Below, in pieces: positions 8,817 through 17,563 of a stretch of DNA of 63,350 nt. This DNA comes from CANHVK01 sp046304235. GTDB taxonomy: Bacteria; Bacteroidota; Bacteroidia; Flavobacteriales_D; Crocinitomicaceae. The stretch covers positions 1 to 63,350 of the forward strand of contig JBKCEW010000144.1 in assembly GCA_046304235.1 (NCBI GenBank), written 5' to 3'. Within the stretch, counting starts at the first letter, position 1, and each line of letters starts with the position of its first letter. The notes beneath the pieces are model-generated. The model was not told the DNA's origin. It worked only from the letters and a program-made list of their open reading frames with translations, and searched no databases. The position numbers and the translations under genes are program-made.

Positions 8817-10220
8817 TTAAATATGCAATGGTCTTGATTCAGTTGCGTCAAGTGCAGCTTCTTTAACGCCTTCTGAATAAGTTGGGTGAGGATGACAAAT
8901 TCTTGAGATATCTTCGGCTGATGCTCTGTATTCCATTGCAACTACAGCTTCCATAATTAAGTCAGCTGCTCTTGGAGCAATCATATGTACACCTAAAACT
9001 TCATCTGTTTCTTTATCTGCTAAAATTTTAATAAACCCTGCAGTATCCATACTTGCTCTAGCCCTACCTAATGCTTTTATTGGGAAATTCCCTACTTTGT
9101 ATTCAACATTTAAAGCTTTCAATTCTTCTTCTGTTTTACCAACTGCAGCAACTTCAGGCCAAGTATATACTACACCCGGTATCAAATTGTAGTTGATATG
9201 AGGTTTTTGTCCAGCTAATAATTCTGCCACATAAACTCCTTCTTCTTCTGCTTTGTGAGCTAACATTGCTCCACGTACTACATCACCAATTGCATAAATA
9301 TTTGGAACTGAAGTTTGCAAATGATTATTAACTTCAATTTGACCTTTATTATTAACGCTTAAACCAGCTTTTTCTAAATCTAAACCTTCTGTAAACGGTT
9401 TTCTACCTACTGCAACTAAGCAGTAATCTGCATCAATCGAAATTTCTTCTCCTTTTTTATTAAGTGCTTTAAGTGTAACATTTTCTCCGTTGTTTACCAC
9501 TGATTGTACTTTGTGTTCTAAATGGAATTTAAACCCTTCTTTTTTTAGCACTTTTGTAAATTCTTTACCTAATGATTTATCCATTGTAGGTAAAATAGAG
9601 TCAGCAAATTCTACAACTTCAATTTCCGTACCTAAGCGACCATATACTGAGCCTAATTCCAAACCAATAACTCCACCACCGATAACGAGCATTTTTTTAG
9701 GAATTTCATTCATTTTTAATGCTTCTGTGGAAGTAATGATTCTTTTTTTGTCTGGTTCCATTCCTGGAAAGTAATTTGGTTTTGAACCAGTCGCAATAAT
9801 GATATTTTTAGCTTCAATAACTTCATTAGAACCATCTTCTTTTGAAACATTGATTTTTGTATTCGATACAAATGAACCTTTACCATGGATAACAGTAATT
9901 TTATTTTTATCCATTAAATATTTAATTCCGCTACATGTTTGGCTGATTACTTCTTCTTTTCTTTTAATCATTTGAGATATATCAGCTTTCAAGTTTTCAA
10001 TACTAATTCCATGTGTAGCAAAATTATGTTTTGCATTATGGAAATGTTCTGAAGAATCTAATAGTGCCTTAGAAGGTATACAACCAACATTTAAACAAGT
10101 ACCACCTAATGTACTGTATTTTTCTATTAAAACTGTTTTGAATCCTAGTTGTGCACATCGTAGTGCTGAAACATATCCTCCCGGTCCTGAACCGATTATT
10201 GCTATATCAAATGAACTCAT
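8817..10220 (-). CDS. lpdA: Dihydrolipoyl dehydrogenase (E3)
   Basis: FAD enzyme that reoxidises dihydrolipoamide in the 2-oxoacid dehydrogenase complexes and glycine cleavage system, reducing NAD+. At 467 residues it has normal length. Visible parts in order: FAD-binding GSGPGG (10-15), redox disulfide in GGTCLNVGCIPSK (Cys42, Cys47), NAD-binding GGGVIGLELGSVYGRLG, the second FAD motif IYAIGDV, and the C-terminal dimerisation domain with the catalytic HPHPTYSE. A hairpin terminator lies just downstream, before hemH. The nearby lipA makes the lipoyl cofactor of the complexes served by this enzyme, a functional neighbour on the same strand. Confidence 0.96.
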   Translation of the reverse strand: MSSFDIAIIGSGPGGYVSALRCAQLGFKTVLIEKYSTLGGTCLNVGCIPSKALLDSSEHFHNAKHNFATHGISIENLKADISQMIKRKEEVISQTCSGIKYLMDKNKITVIHGKGSFVSNTKINVSKEDGSNEVIEAKNIIIATGSKPNYFPGMEPDKKRIITSTEALKMNEIPKKMLVIGGGVIGLELGSVYGRLGTEIEVVEFADSILPTMDKSLGKEFTKVLKKEGFKFHLEHKVQSVVNNGENVTLKALNKKGEEISIDADYCLVAVGRKPFTEGLDLEKAGLSVNNKGQIEVNNHLQTSVPNIYAIGDVVRGAMLAHKAEEEGVYVAELLAGQKPHINYNLIPGVVYTWPEVAAVGKTEEELKALNVEYKVGNFPIKALGRARASMDTAGFIKILADKETDEVLGVHMIAPRAADLIMEAVVAMEYRASAEDISRICHPHPTYSEGVKEAALDATESRPLHI

Positions 10221-10245
10221 TTTTGATAAAATTTTAAAAAGTCTA

Positions 10246-10253
10246 CAAATGTA
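10246..10253 (-). promoter_or_regulatory. Promoter -7 box of lpdA
   Basis: TACATTTG on the minus strand matches TAnnTTTG and ends 25 bases before the lpdA start codon. No TTTG at the expected -33 spacing was found, so this is a partial match. Confidence 0.4.
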
Positions 10254-10670
10254 AAATTTTATTTTTCGTTTGCTTCTTTATTCAATAAAATAAGCATGCT
10301 TTTTTTCGCTCGACATTTAAATATTTCGATCAATCGTTCGATTTAGTTTCAAATTTTTGATTCTAGAGGAGTACTTTTTCCGTTTTTAGCACATAAAGGG
10401 CTGTTTATTAAGTTGATAGTCTTAATTTTGATTGTTGATTTTTTCATCAAAAAATGTTGTTTTTTTGATGATTTTTATGAATTCTTCTTATGGGTTAGTT
10501 GTTAACATTTTTTCAACCATGAAAATAGGTAGAAACTGTTTATAATTTGTTGTTAAAGAAGAAAGAGATAACAATTTAAATTAAAAATCTAAATAGTTTA
10601 ATCAAAAAGACTAGTTATTAAAAGAATAATGTTAATAACCTAAAGCTTTATATACATTTATATATTATAC
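10254..10670. other. Non-coding stretch between lipA and lpdA
   Basis: This is the longest gap without a gene in the window, roughly 450 bases counting the lpdA promoter. I see no convincing ORF, tRNA or repeat array. It contains an AT-only hairpin (10445-10470, CATCAAAAAA and its complement around TGTTG), a short TCGATCAATCGTTCGA-like imperfect palindrome near 10327, and A/T-rich sequence up to the lipA stop. It may hold the lipA 3' UTR and upstream control of lpdA. A small RNA cannot be excluded by eye. Confidence 0.5.
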
Positions 10671-11546
10671 TTAAAATAAATGTTTTTCTGCATGATATGA
10701 TGATCTAACTAAAGGGCCACTTTCAACATATTTGAACCCCATTTTTAGACCAATTTCTCTGTATTCGTCGAAACGTTCTGGTGTTATAAACTCTACAACA
10801 GGTAAATGCTTAGGTGTCGGTTGTAAATATTGACCTAATGTTAAGATGTCAACTTGCACACTTCTAAGGTCTTCCATTGTTTCTAAGACTTCCTCGTGAC
10901 TTTCTCCAAGCCCTAACATTACACCTGATTTTGTTCTCATTCCTCCTTTTTTTAATCGAAAAAGAACTTCTAAACTTCGGTCATATTTAGCTTGAATTCT
11001 TACCTGTTTTGTTAATCTTCTTACAGTTTCTAAATTATGAGACACAATTTCTGGCGCAACATCGATGATTACTTGTAAGTTCTCCCATTTTCCCATGAAA
11101 TCTGGAATCAATGTTTCCATTGTAGTTTCAGGTGATTGTGCTCTTACAGCTCTAACTGTTTGTGCCCAAATTTCAGAACCCCCATCCTTTAAATCGTCTC
11201 TATCAACGGATGTTATTACAGCGTGTTTTACCCCCATAGTTTTAACACTATGCGCAACTCTACCTGGTTCGAAAGGGTCAGCTTCTAGAGGTTTACCTGT
11301 TTGTACAGCACAAAATCCACAACTTCGAGTACATATATTACCTAAAATCATAAATGTTGCAGTACCTTCTCCCCAGCATTCACCCATATTTGGGCAAGAC
11401 CCACTTTCGCAAATGGTGTGTAGTTTGTGTTCATCAACAAGAGAGCGAACCTTTTTGTAATTTTCTCCAGTAGGCAATTTCACTCTAAGCCACTTTGGCT
11501 TTTTAATGCGAATTGAGGATTCATTTTTGTTGATTTCTTCACTCAT
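10671..11546 (-). CDS. lipA: Lipoyl synthase
   Basis: Radical-SAM enzyme that inserts two sulfurs into protein-bound octanoyl groups to make lipoyl cofactor. The 291 residues carry both iron-sulfur sites. The auxiliary [4Fe-4S] Cys are in CESGSCPNMGEC (Cys46, 51, 57), and the radical-SAM CxxxCxxC is CTRSCGFC (Cys72, 76, 79). The C-terminal RSSYHAEK supplies the conserved RSSY Ser ligand of the auxiliary cluster. The ATG start is followed by a short charged leader typical of the family. A -7 promoter box lies 18 bases upstream. Confidence 0.97.
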   Translation of the reverse strand: MSEEINKNESSIRIKKPKWLRVKLPTGENYKKVRSLVDEHKLHTICESGSCPNMGECWGEGTATFMILGNICTRSCGFCAVQTGKPLEADPFEPGRVAHSVKTMGVKHAVITSVDRDDLKDGGSEIWAQTVRAVRAQSPETTMETLIPDFMGKWENLQVIIDVAPEIVSHNLETVRRLTKQVRIQAKYDRSLEVLFRLKKGGMRTKSGVMLGLGESHEEVLETMEDLRSVQVDILTLGQYLQPTPKHLPVVEFITPERFDEYREIGLKMGFKYVESGPLVRSSYHAEKHLF

Positions 11547-11564
11547 AACAAGGGATTCTTGTTA

Positions 11565-11572
11565 CAAAGATA
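11565..11572 (-). promoter_or_regulatory. Promoter -7 box of lipA
   Basis: TATCTTTG on the minus strand matches TAnnTTTG and lies 18 bases before the lipA ATG. The leader contains a small 6-bp inverted repeat (AACAAG and CTTGTT, 11548-11564) directly after the box. The -33 half is unclear. Confidence 0.45.
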
Positions 11573-11674
11573 GAATGAGATAAAATCTGAATTTTTATGA
11601 TTGGAAACAGTTAATAAAAGACAATTGTTAATATGTTTAAAATTCAGATTAAGTATTAGGTTTTTAGTTGTTTA

Positions 11675-12535
11675 TTATTTTGAAAATTCTTTAGCGTCAT
11701 CAATCCATTTTTTTAAAATTTCATCCATATCTGCTCCTATACTTTTTCCAATAAAAATTGAAATAGCTATAAGGTGAATACTATAAGAAATGATTTCATC
11801 TAAATTTTCAATTTGATTTATCTCTTCTTGAATTTTTTGCTCAATAATTGAAATATGATTCTCAATGAATAATTTTTCATCATAATTTTGATTTAAATCA
11901 AATGGATACAAAATAATTTTTTTCCATTCAGTCGTAAATAAATTTCCAATTTCAATATTGTTTTTTTTAGTTAGATTTTTCCAACCTTTTAATGTTTTTC
12001 CTTTGTCTTTAAGTTTTGCTTCTGTTTCTAAATAAAGTGCAAAAGCTGTATCCGCAATGTTTTGTAAAATGTCTAAATATTGTTCTTGAACTATCTCAAA
12101 ATTTGATGTTTTTTGTTGCTTTATATAATCTATTAATTTGAGTTTGGGTAAATCTAAAGCACTTGGACAACGTTCTAAACAGGGGTGGTTTTTTCCTTCG
12201 AAGAAATAGTTTGTTTTATTCGATTGAATTCTTCTGCCTAAAGGGAATAAGCGACATGCTAATGGTCTGTGATGATGGACTGTACAACCTTTTTTTTCAT
12301 CATATAGATTACATGATTTTTTGGAGGTTTTTTCATATTTCCCGTTAAATGCTAGTTTTATTCCCTCATCAGTTGTGTGAAAATGGATAAAATCTTGGGG
12401 TTGAATTTTTATACCCTTTGATAAGTTATAAATTTCCCATGGATTTATGTACACATTATTACCAAAACAACAAGTACCTTCTAATGTACAAGTTAATGGT
12501 AGATTGTCATTTAATTCAAGGTTATTAAATATCAT
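11675..12535 (-). CDS. YkgJ-like cysteine-cluster protein
   Basis: Probable metal or Fe-S binding protein of the YkgJ/UPF0153 zinc- or iron-chelating family; biochemical role unknown. Conserved Cys appear as CTLEGTCC near the N-terminus, CNLYDEKKGCTVHHHRPLAC in the middle, with the family-typical RPLACRLFPLGR, and HPCLERC shortly after. The C-terminal half is helical and charged, with no recognisable domain. I use the ATG at 12535 (286 residues); an upstream TTG at 12544 would add three residues. It is divergent from the OsmC-like gene. Confidence 0.8.
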   Translation of the reverse strand: MIFNNLELNDNLPLTCTLEGTCCFGNNVYINPWEIYNLSKGIKIQPQDFIHFHTTDEGIKLAFNGKYEKTSKKSCNLYDEKKGCTVHHHRPLACRLFPLGRRIQSNKTNYFFEGKNHPCLERCPSALDLPKLKLIDYIKQQKTSNFEIVQEQYLDILQNIADTAFALYLETEAKLKDKGKTLKGWKNLTKKNNIEIGNLFTTEWKKIILYPFDLNQNYDEKLFIENHISIIEQKIQEEINQIENLDEIISYSIHLIAISIFIGKSIGADMDEILKKWIDDAKEFSK

Positions 12536-12638
12536 AAAATTCAAATGAGGTAAAGGTAACTATTATATGTTTTTAAGATTAATCTAATTTTAGGGTACAT
12601 TTAAACTTTAACACTTACTTTTACATAAATTTTATTTA

Positions 12639-13046
12639 ATGATTACTTCAAAAGTTGAATATTTAGGAGGCTTAAGAACAGAGGCAACTCATATTGCTTC
12701 AGGAAATAAAATAATTACAGATGCTCCGATTGACAATTTCGGTAAAGGAGAGGCGTTTTCACCCACTGATTTGCTTGCTACTTCTTATGCATCTTGCTTG
12801 CTTACAATCGTTGGGATTTATTGTCAAAATCATGGGTTAAATTTCACTAAAGGTAGCGCTGATGTTACTAAAATTATGAGTTCAGATTCTCCTAGAAGAG
12901 TTCAAAAATTAATCCTGAAAATTGATTTGTCAGGAAATGGTTGGAATGAAGATGAGAAAAAAAGAGCTATTGCTGCGGGTAAAGCATGTCCAGTTGCCAA
13001 AACTTTAGGAGATAATGTTGAAGTTGAATTAGAAATTATATTATAA
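12639..13046 (+). CDS. OsmC family peroxiredoxin-like protein
   Basis: A 135-residue OsmC/Ohr superfamily protein, likely a thiol peroxidase that reduces organic hydroperoxides. The two expected redox Cys are present: Cys53 in TSYASCLLT and Cys117 in GKACPVAKTLG. The Lys/Gly-rich segment GKGEAFSPTDLLA precedes the first. It resembles the small YhfA-like OsmC subgroup more than Ohr. Its TAA is followed directly by the ATG of the rRNA methylase gene (TAAATG), so they form a two-gene unit. A near-consensus -7 box TACTTTTA lies at 12616-12623. Confidence 0.88.
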   Translation: MITSKVEYLGGLRTEATHIASGNKIITDAPIDNFGKGEAFSPTDLLATSYASCLLTIVGIYCQNHGLNFTKGSADVTKIMSSDSPRRVQKLILKIDLSGNGWNEDEKKRAIAAGKACPVAKTLGDNVEVELEIIL

Positions 13047-13841
13047 ATGAACGATAACAGAAAAAGTAATTTTCGAAATAATCCAAAAGAAAATTATGTT
13101 AAAAAAGAGAAAGAGGATTTAATTTTTGGAATTAGAGCAGTTATCGAAGCAATAGCAGCCGGTCGAGAAATCAATAAAATTGTTATCCAAAAAGGGCTTC
13201 AAAAAGAATTGTTTTTTGAGTTAAAAGAAGCTACAGCAGGTAAAAATTATTTCATACAATTTGTACCATCAGAGAAATTAGATAGACTTACAGATAAAAA
13301 CCACCAAGGTGTAGTTGCATATCTATCTCCAAAAGAATATGTAGAATTTGAACCTTTGGTTGATCAGTTTGTGCAGAACAATGAGAATGCTTGCTTTTTG
13401 TTTTTAGACCGATTAACCGATGTAAGAAATTTTGGCGCAATAGCAAGAACTGCTGAATGTATGGGAGTGAATGCAATTGTTATACCTGGTAAAGGTTCCG
13501 TACAAGTTACTGCTGATGCAATTAAAACAAGTGCTGGCGCATTAAATCGCATTCCCGTTTGTAAGGTTGGTAATCTAAAAGACAGTATTTTTTATTTACA
13601 GCAAAGTGGTTTTCGAATAATTGCTTGTACTGAAAAATCTTCTGTTCCTTTATACGAAGTAAATTTGAGAGGTCAAATAGGAATTGTTATGGGTTCCGAA
13701 GAGGATGGAATTACAAATGATATTTTGAAAATGGCTGATATTAAAGCGAAAATACCTATGTCTGGGAAAATTTCATCTTTGAATGTTGGTGTAGCAACAG
13801 GGATGATTTTATATGAAAAAATAAGACAAGAATTATATTAA
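13047..13841 (+). CDS. rlmB: SpoU family rRNA 2'-O-methyltransferase (RlmB type)
   Basis: A 264-residue TrmH/SpoU methyltransferase with a SPOUT knot. In RlmB this methylates the ribose of G2251 in 23S rRNA. An N-terminal substrate-binding domain begins at DLIFGIRAVIEAI (about residues 24-36). Motif 1 is LDRLTDVRNFGAIARTAECMG (about 123-143), motif 2 is IGIVMGSEEDGI, and motif 3 is IPMSGKISSLNVGVATGMILYE. The overall form fits RlmB better than TrmH, but the exact target base is inferred. The gene directly follows the OsmC gene and ends at a strong terminator. Confidence 0.88.
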   Translation: MNDNRKSNFRNNPKENYVKKEKEDLIFGIRAVIEAIAAGREINKIVIQKGLQKELFFELKEATAGKNYFIQFVPSEKLDRLTDKNHQGVVAYLSPKEYVEFEPLVDQFVQNNENACFLFLDRLTDVRNFGAIARTAECMGVNAIVIPGKGSVQVTADAIKTSAGALNRIPVCKVGNLKDSIFYLQQSGFRIIACTEKSSVPLYEVNLRGQIGIVMGSEEDGITNDILKMADIKAKIPMSGKISSLNVGVATGMILYEKIRQELY

Positions 13842-13846
13842 GAAGT

Positions 13847-13875
13847 AAAGCTAATCGAAAGGTTAGCTTTTTTTT
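13847..13875 (+). terminator. Intrinsic terminator after rlmB
   Basis: Ten-base arms AAAGCTAATC and GGTTAGCTTT (one T-G wobble) close on a GAAA tetraloop and are followed by a T-run. The hairpin starts six bases after the rlmB stop and touches the end of the convergent HAD hydrolase gene. Confidence 0.9.
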
Positions 13876-14578
13876 ATATCATTGTAAGTAGTAATGGTAG
13901 TTCAGCAATATCATTAATTTTATATAAACCAGCTGATTTTTTATATCGATTTGAAGGGTCAAAAAGAATTGCTTGCATACCAACTCGAATTGCTCCTATT
14001 ATATCTGTATTATGATCATCTCCAATCATTATACTTTCATTTTTTTTTGCATTCGCTTGATTTAATGCGTATTCGAAAATTTCAGGATTAGGTTTTGTTT
14101 TACCTACCATTTCAGAACAAACAATTATTTCAAAGTAAGGTTTTAGTCCTGAAGATTCTAATTTTACGACTTGTGCTTCGGCAAATCCATTTGTTATAAT
14201 ATGTAATCGATAATTCTTTGATAATTCTTTGATTATTTCAAGTGTATTAGGGAAAAGGTTTTTTTCTTTAGGTGCAATAGTTATATAGTCTAGATTAAGT
14301 GTATTCGCAAGTATTTTATCATACACTTCCACTTTCTCAAGGGTTTTTTCAAAACGTTTTAATCGAAGTTCATCTTTAGTAATTTTCCCTTTTCCATATT
14401 TTTTCCAAAGTTCATTATTAATATTTTGGTAAGACCTTTGAAAGTGAATAAAATGCTCAAAATGTGAGTTCAATGAGTATTTGTCATAAATTTTTTGAAG
14501 AGCAATTTTGGAATTTGTTTCAAAATCCCACAATGTTCGATCTAAATCGAAAAACAAATGATTGATTTTATTCATCAA
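13874..14578 (-). CDS. YjjG-family HAD hydrolase (noncanonical pyrimidine nucleotidase)
   Basis: A 234-residue haloacid-dehalogenase phosphatase. The nucleophile motif is FFDLDRTLWDFE (Asp11, Asp13), motif II is IITNG, and motif IV is MIGDDHNTDI. The WDFE continuation and overall length are typical of YjjG, which dephosphorylates pyrimidine nucleotides including damaged forms. The start codon overlaps the stop of the upstream membrane-protein gene by four bases, giving translational coupling in a upp / membrane protein / yjjG unit. The presence of upp, a pyrimidine salvage gene, in the same unit fits a nucleotide-housekeeping role. Confidence 0.87.
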   Translation of the reverse strand: MMNKINHLFFDLDRTLWDFETNSKIALQKIYDKYSLNSHFEHFIHFQRSYQNINNELWKKYGKGKITKDELRLKRFEKTLEKVEVYDKILANTLNLDYITIAPKEKNLFPNTLEIIKELSKNYRLHIITNGFAEAQVVKLESSGLKPYFEIIVCSEMVGKTKPNPEIFEYALNQANAKKNESIMIGDDHNTDIIGAIRVGMQAILFDPSNRYKKSAGLYKINDIAELPLLLTMI

Positions 14579-15045
14579 ACTGCATTTGCTATTAAATAGG
14601 AAATACCGGTTGTAATAATACCATTTATAAATATACCTATGATAATTAATGGATAACTAAACCTATGTTTTCCATAAAATTTTGCAACAATAATAGTCCC
14701 AACAGGTATGGATAAAAACAATGGGGCTAGAAATGAAACTCCAAAAATACCAAGGCGATGTTTTATTTTGATTAGAGTTTTATTTGTTTTAGTGAAGATC
14801 TTTTTTTTTGGCAATTGAATTCCAGCTTTTTCTGCTTTCAATATGGCATCTCTTTTTTTGTTAAAACTTTTTTTTAAAAAATATTCTGCTAAAAAAAAGA
14901 AAAATGTAGAACTGATAATTGCTCCAATAATACAACTAAAATAAGTTTCAAAATAGTTTAAATTCAAAGCAGGCCCACCAAATGGAGCAAACAAAAACTT
15001 TATAGTTGAAAGGGCTAATAATCCGAAATATATTGAATATTTCAT
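14575..15045 (-). CDS. Hypothetical membrane protein
   Basis: I do not recognise this 156-residue protein with certainty. It has about four hydrophobic segments (roughly residues 3-20, 32-52, 95-118 and 128-152) and a basic cytoplasmic loop between the second and third (KKSFNKKRDAILKAEKAG). Topology and Gly/Pro pattern (FAPFGGPALN, LAPLFLSIPVG) recall small-exporter or DedA-like families, but no diagnostic motif is present. It lies three bases after upp and overlaps the HAD hydrolase gene by four bases, so it is expressed with both. Confidence 0.65.
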   Translation of the reverse strand: MKYSIYFGLLALSTIKFLFAPFGGPALNLNYFETYFSCIIGAIISSTFFFFLAEYFLKKSFNKKRDAILKAEKAGIQLPKKKIFTKTNKTLIKIKHRLGIFGVSFLAPLFLSIPVGTIIVAKFYGKHRFSYPLIIIGIFINGIITTGISYLIANAV

Positions 15046-15048
15046 AAT

Positions 15049-15696
15049 TTAACATTTAACACCAAATGCCAAGTCTCCTGCATCACCAATTCCAGGTACT
15101 ATGTATGCTTGAGCAGTTAATTCTTGATCTATAGAACCAATGAAATACAATGTATTTTCAGGAAAATGCTTTTGTAAGTTGTCTAATGCTTCAGGAGCAG
15201 CAATAGCTGAAACAATGATTACCTTATTGGGTGTGCCTTGATGTAACAAAGTTTTGTAAACACATTCCATTGAACTACCTGTGGCTAACATTGGATCGAT
15301 AATAATCAATGTTTTGTTCTCGAAAGTTGGAGATGCTACATAATCAACTTGAATTTCAAAATCATCTTTATCAACATGTTTTCTATATGCAGAAATGAAT
15401 GCAGAATCTGCTTTATCAAAAACATTTAAAAAACCTTGATGCATTGGTAAACCTGCTCTTAAAATAGTTGCTAAGATAGGTTGTTCTATTAGTTGTTGCG
15501 TTTCTGCTTCTCCTAATGGAGTTGTAACTACTACTGTTTTATAATCTAATTTTTTAGAAACTTCATAAGCAAGGATCTCACCCAAACGTTCTAAATTTTT
15601 TCTAAAACGCATACTATCTTTTTGAACCTGAACATCTCTTAGTTCTGAAAGAATTTGTCCAATAATAGATTTCGATTCGCTGAAATTATAAATCAT
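15049..15696 (-). CDS. upp: Uracil phosphoribosyltransferase
   Basis: Pyrimidine salvage enzyme converting uracil and PRPP to UMP. The 215-residue length fits. Visible family segments are the N-terminal RDVQVQKDSMRFRKNLERLGE, the PRPP-binding loop in IIDPMLATGSSM, the ILRAGLPMHQGF segment, and the C-terminal uracil-binding YIVPGIGDAGDLAFG. First gene of a minus-strand unit with a membrane protein and a HAD nucleotidase. It is divergent from the ABC exporter gene. Confidence 0.95.
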   Translation of the reverse strand: MIYNFSESKSIIGQILSELRDVQVQKDSMRFRKNLERLGEILAYEVSKKLDYKTVVVTTPLGEAETQQLIEQPILATILRAGLPMHQGFLNVFDKADSAFISAYRKHVDKDDFEIQVDYVASPTFENKTLIIIDPMLATGSSMECVYKTLLHQGTPNKVIIVSAIAAPEALDNLQKHFPENTLYFIGSIDQELTAQAYIVPGIGDAGDLAFGVKC

Positions 15697-15774
15697 AAAT
15701 GAATGTCTTTTTGTAAAGTTAAAAAATAAAAGAGATTATTGAAATAGAATCGAGTGTTATTCGTCAATGTCTAT

Positions 15775-15782
15775 TAATTTTG
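15775..15782 (+). promoter_or_regulatory. Promoter -7 box of the ABC exporter gene
   Basis: TAATTTTG matches TAnnTTTG and ends exactly four bases before the ATG at 15787, so the predicted transcript would begin at or next to the start codon (leaderless). The -33 half is weak (TGTT about 16 bases upstream). Confidence 0.5.
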
Positions 15783-15786
15783 TTGT

Positions 15787-17559
15787 ATGAGTAAAGAGAC
15801 AAAACTTGATTTTGGAATTTTTAAACGATTAACACTTTTTGTAAAAAATTACAAAAATTTACTGTTATTGTCTTTTTTCTGTACACTTGTATTATCGCTT
15901 CTTACTCCATTTAGGCCGAAGTTAATTGGCATAATGGTAGACAAATATATAATATCAGGCCAAGATGAAAAGGAATTATTTAATTGGACAGGGCTTATTC
16001 TATTAGTACTTTTGTTTGAGGGGATTTTTCAATTTTTAAATGCATTTTCATCAAATTTATTAGCTCAATCTATTATTAGAGATATTCGTCAACGATTGTA
16101 TAATCATATGCAGTCTTTTAAAATGAAATATTTTGATGAAACTCCAATAGGCTCTTTAGTTACAAGACTTGTTTCTGATATTGAGGCAATTGCAGAAGTT
16201 TTTTCTTCAGGGTTTATAGATATTTTAGGAGATTTGTTGATGTTAATTGTAGTGGTAGCAATAATGGTGATAACTAATTGGAAATTAACTTTATTAACTC
16301 TAATTCCAATTCCTCTTTTGATAATTGCTACAAGAATTTTTGCGAATGCAATGAAAAAATCTTTTCAGCAGGAGCGGTTACAAGTGACTAGATTAAGTAC
16401 TTTCGTTCAAGAGCATATTACCGGAATGAATATTGTGCAATTATTCACTCGTGAAAAAAAAGAACAGGAAATTTTTGATTCAATAAATAAAGATCATAAA
16501 CAAGCTCATATAAATGCCGTTTGGGCTTTTTCAATATTTTTCCCTGTGGTTGAATTGTTGAGTTCTCTGTCTGTTGCATTTTTACTTGTTTGGGGAGCAT
16601 TTCAATTTATTGGCGAAGCTGAAATTGACCCTAAAGTCATGTATGCGGAAATAGTATCATTTACCCTATGGATAAATATGTTATTTCGTCCCATTAGACA
16701 ACTAGCGGATAAGTTTAATATACTCCAAAGAGGAATTGTTAGAGCTGAACGTGTTTTTGAGATTTTAGATATGCATACTCATAAACAGGATGTAGGAGAA
16801 ATTATTGATGTGGATTTTCATTCAACAATTGAATTTAATAATGTCTTTTTTGCTTATTTAGATAATCAATGGGTTTTAAAAAATATAAACTTATCTATTG
16901 AAAAAGGTAAAACGATTGCTTTTGTTGGTGCAACGGGAGCTGGAAAATCTACGATTGTAAATTTGATAGGGCGTTTTTATGAAAATCAACAAGGAGAAAT
17001 TTTAATTGACAATAAAAACATCAAGGATATCAATTTAACTGTTTTACGTAAGAATATAGCTATTGTACTTCAAGATGTATTTTTATTTTCAGATAGCGTA
17101 CTGAATAATATTACATTAAGAGATCCATCTATTTCTTTTGAACAAGTTATAGAAGCAGCAAAAGCAGTTGGTGCACACGAATTTATAAATAGATTACCAA
17201 ATGGTTACGAAACTTTAGTTGGGGAAAGAGGAGGTATGTTGTCAGTAGGACAGAGACAATTACTCTCTTTTGTGAGGGCTTATGTTTATAACCCTTCTAT
17301 TTTAATTTTGGACGAAGCAACTTCAAGTGTGGATAATGAATCTGAATTAATGATTCAAAAAGCAACTCAAAAACTAACTTTTGGAAGAACGTCGATTGTG
17401 ATTGCTCATCGTTTGTCGACGATTCAAAATGCAGATAAAATTGTTGTTTTAGAAAAAGGAGAAATTGTAGAAATGGGTACTCATAAAGAGTTAATAACAA
17501 AAGAAGGTGGTTATTACCAAAAATTGTATGAAATTCAATTTGTAGAAAATAAGCTATAA
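15787..17559 (+). CDS. ABC exporter, fused permease and ATPase
   Basis: A 590-residue half-transporter of the MsbA/multidrug type, forming homo- or heterodimers in the inner membrane. The N-terminal part (about residues 1-320) holds six membrane segments. The ATPase domain has Walker A GATGAGKST (about 381-389), the signature LSVGQRQ (about 484-490), Walker B ILILDEATSSVD, and the switch His in VIAHRLST. The substrate cannot be told; lipid, LPS core or drug export are all possible. The neighbouring hldD-like gene five bases downstream makes heptose for LPS, which would fit lipid A/LPS handling, but that is only context. Confidence 0.9.
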   Translation: MSKETKLDFGIFKRLTLFVKNYKNLLLLSFFCTLVLSLLTPFRPKLIGIMVDKYIISGQDEKELFNWTGLILLVLLFEGIFQFLNAFSSNLLAQSIIRDIRQRLYNHMQSFKMKYFDETPIGSLVTRLVSDIEAIAEVFSSGFIDILGDLLMLIVVVAIMVITNWKLTLLTLIPIPLLIIATRIFANAMKKSFQQERLQVTRLSTFVQEHITGMNIVQLFTREKKEQEIFDSINKDHKQAHINAVWAFSIFFPVVELLSSLSVAFLLVWGAFQFIGEAEIDPKVMYAEIVSFTLWINMLFRPIRQLADKFNILQRGIVRAERVFEILDMHTHKQDVGEIIDVDFHSTIEFNNVFFAYLDNQWVLKNINLSIEKGKTIAFVGATGAGKSTIVNLIGRFYENQQGEILIDNKNIKDINLTVLRKNIAIVLQDVFLFSDSVLNNITLRDPSISFEQVIEAAKAVGAHEFINRLPNGYETLVGERGGMLSVGQRQLLSFVRAYVYNPSILILDEATSSVDNESELMIQKATQKLTFGRTSIVIAHRLSTIQNADKIVVLEKGEIVEMGTHKELITKEGGYYQKLYEIQFVENKL

Positions 17560-17563
17560 GATT

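Noticed and set aside
10445..10470. AT-only hairpin as a terminator for lipA
   Set aside because: On the minus strand it is followed by A, not T, so it does not have terminator form in that direction.
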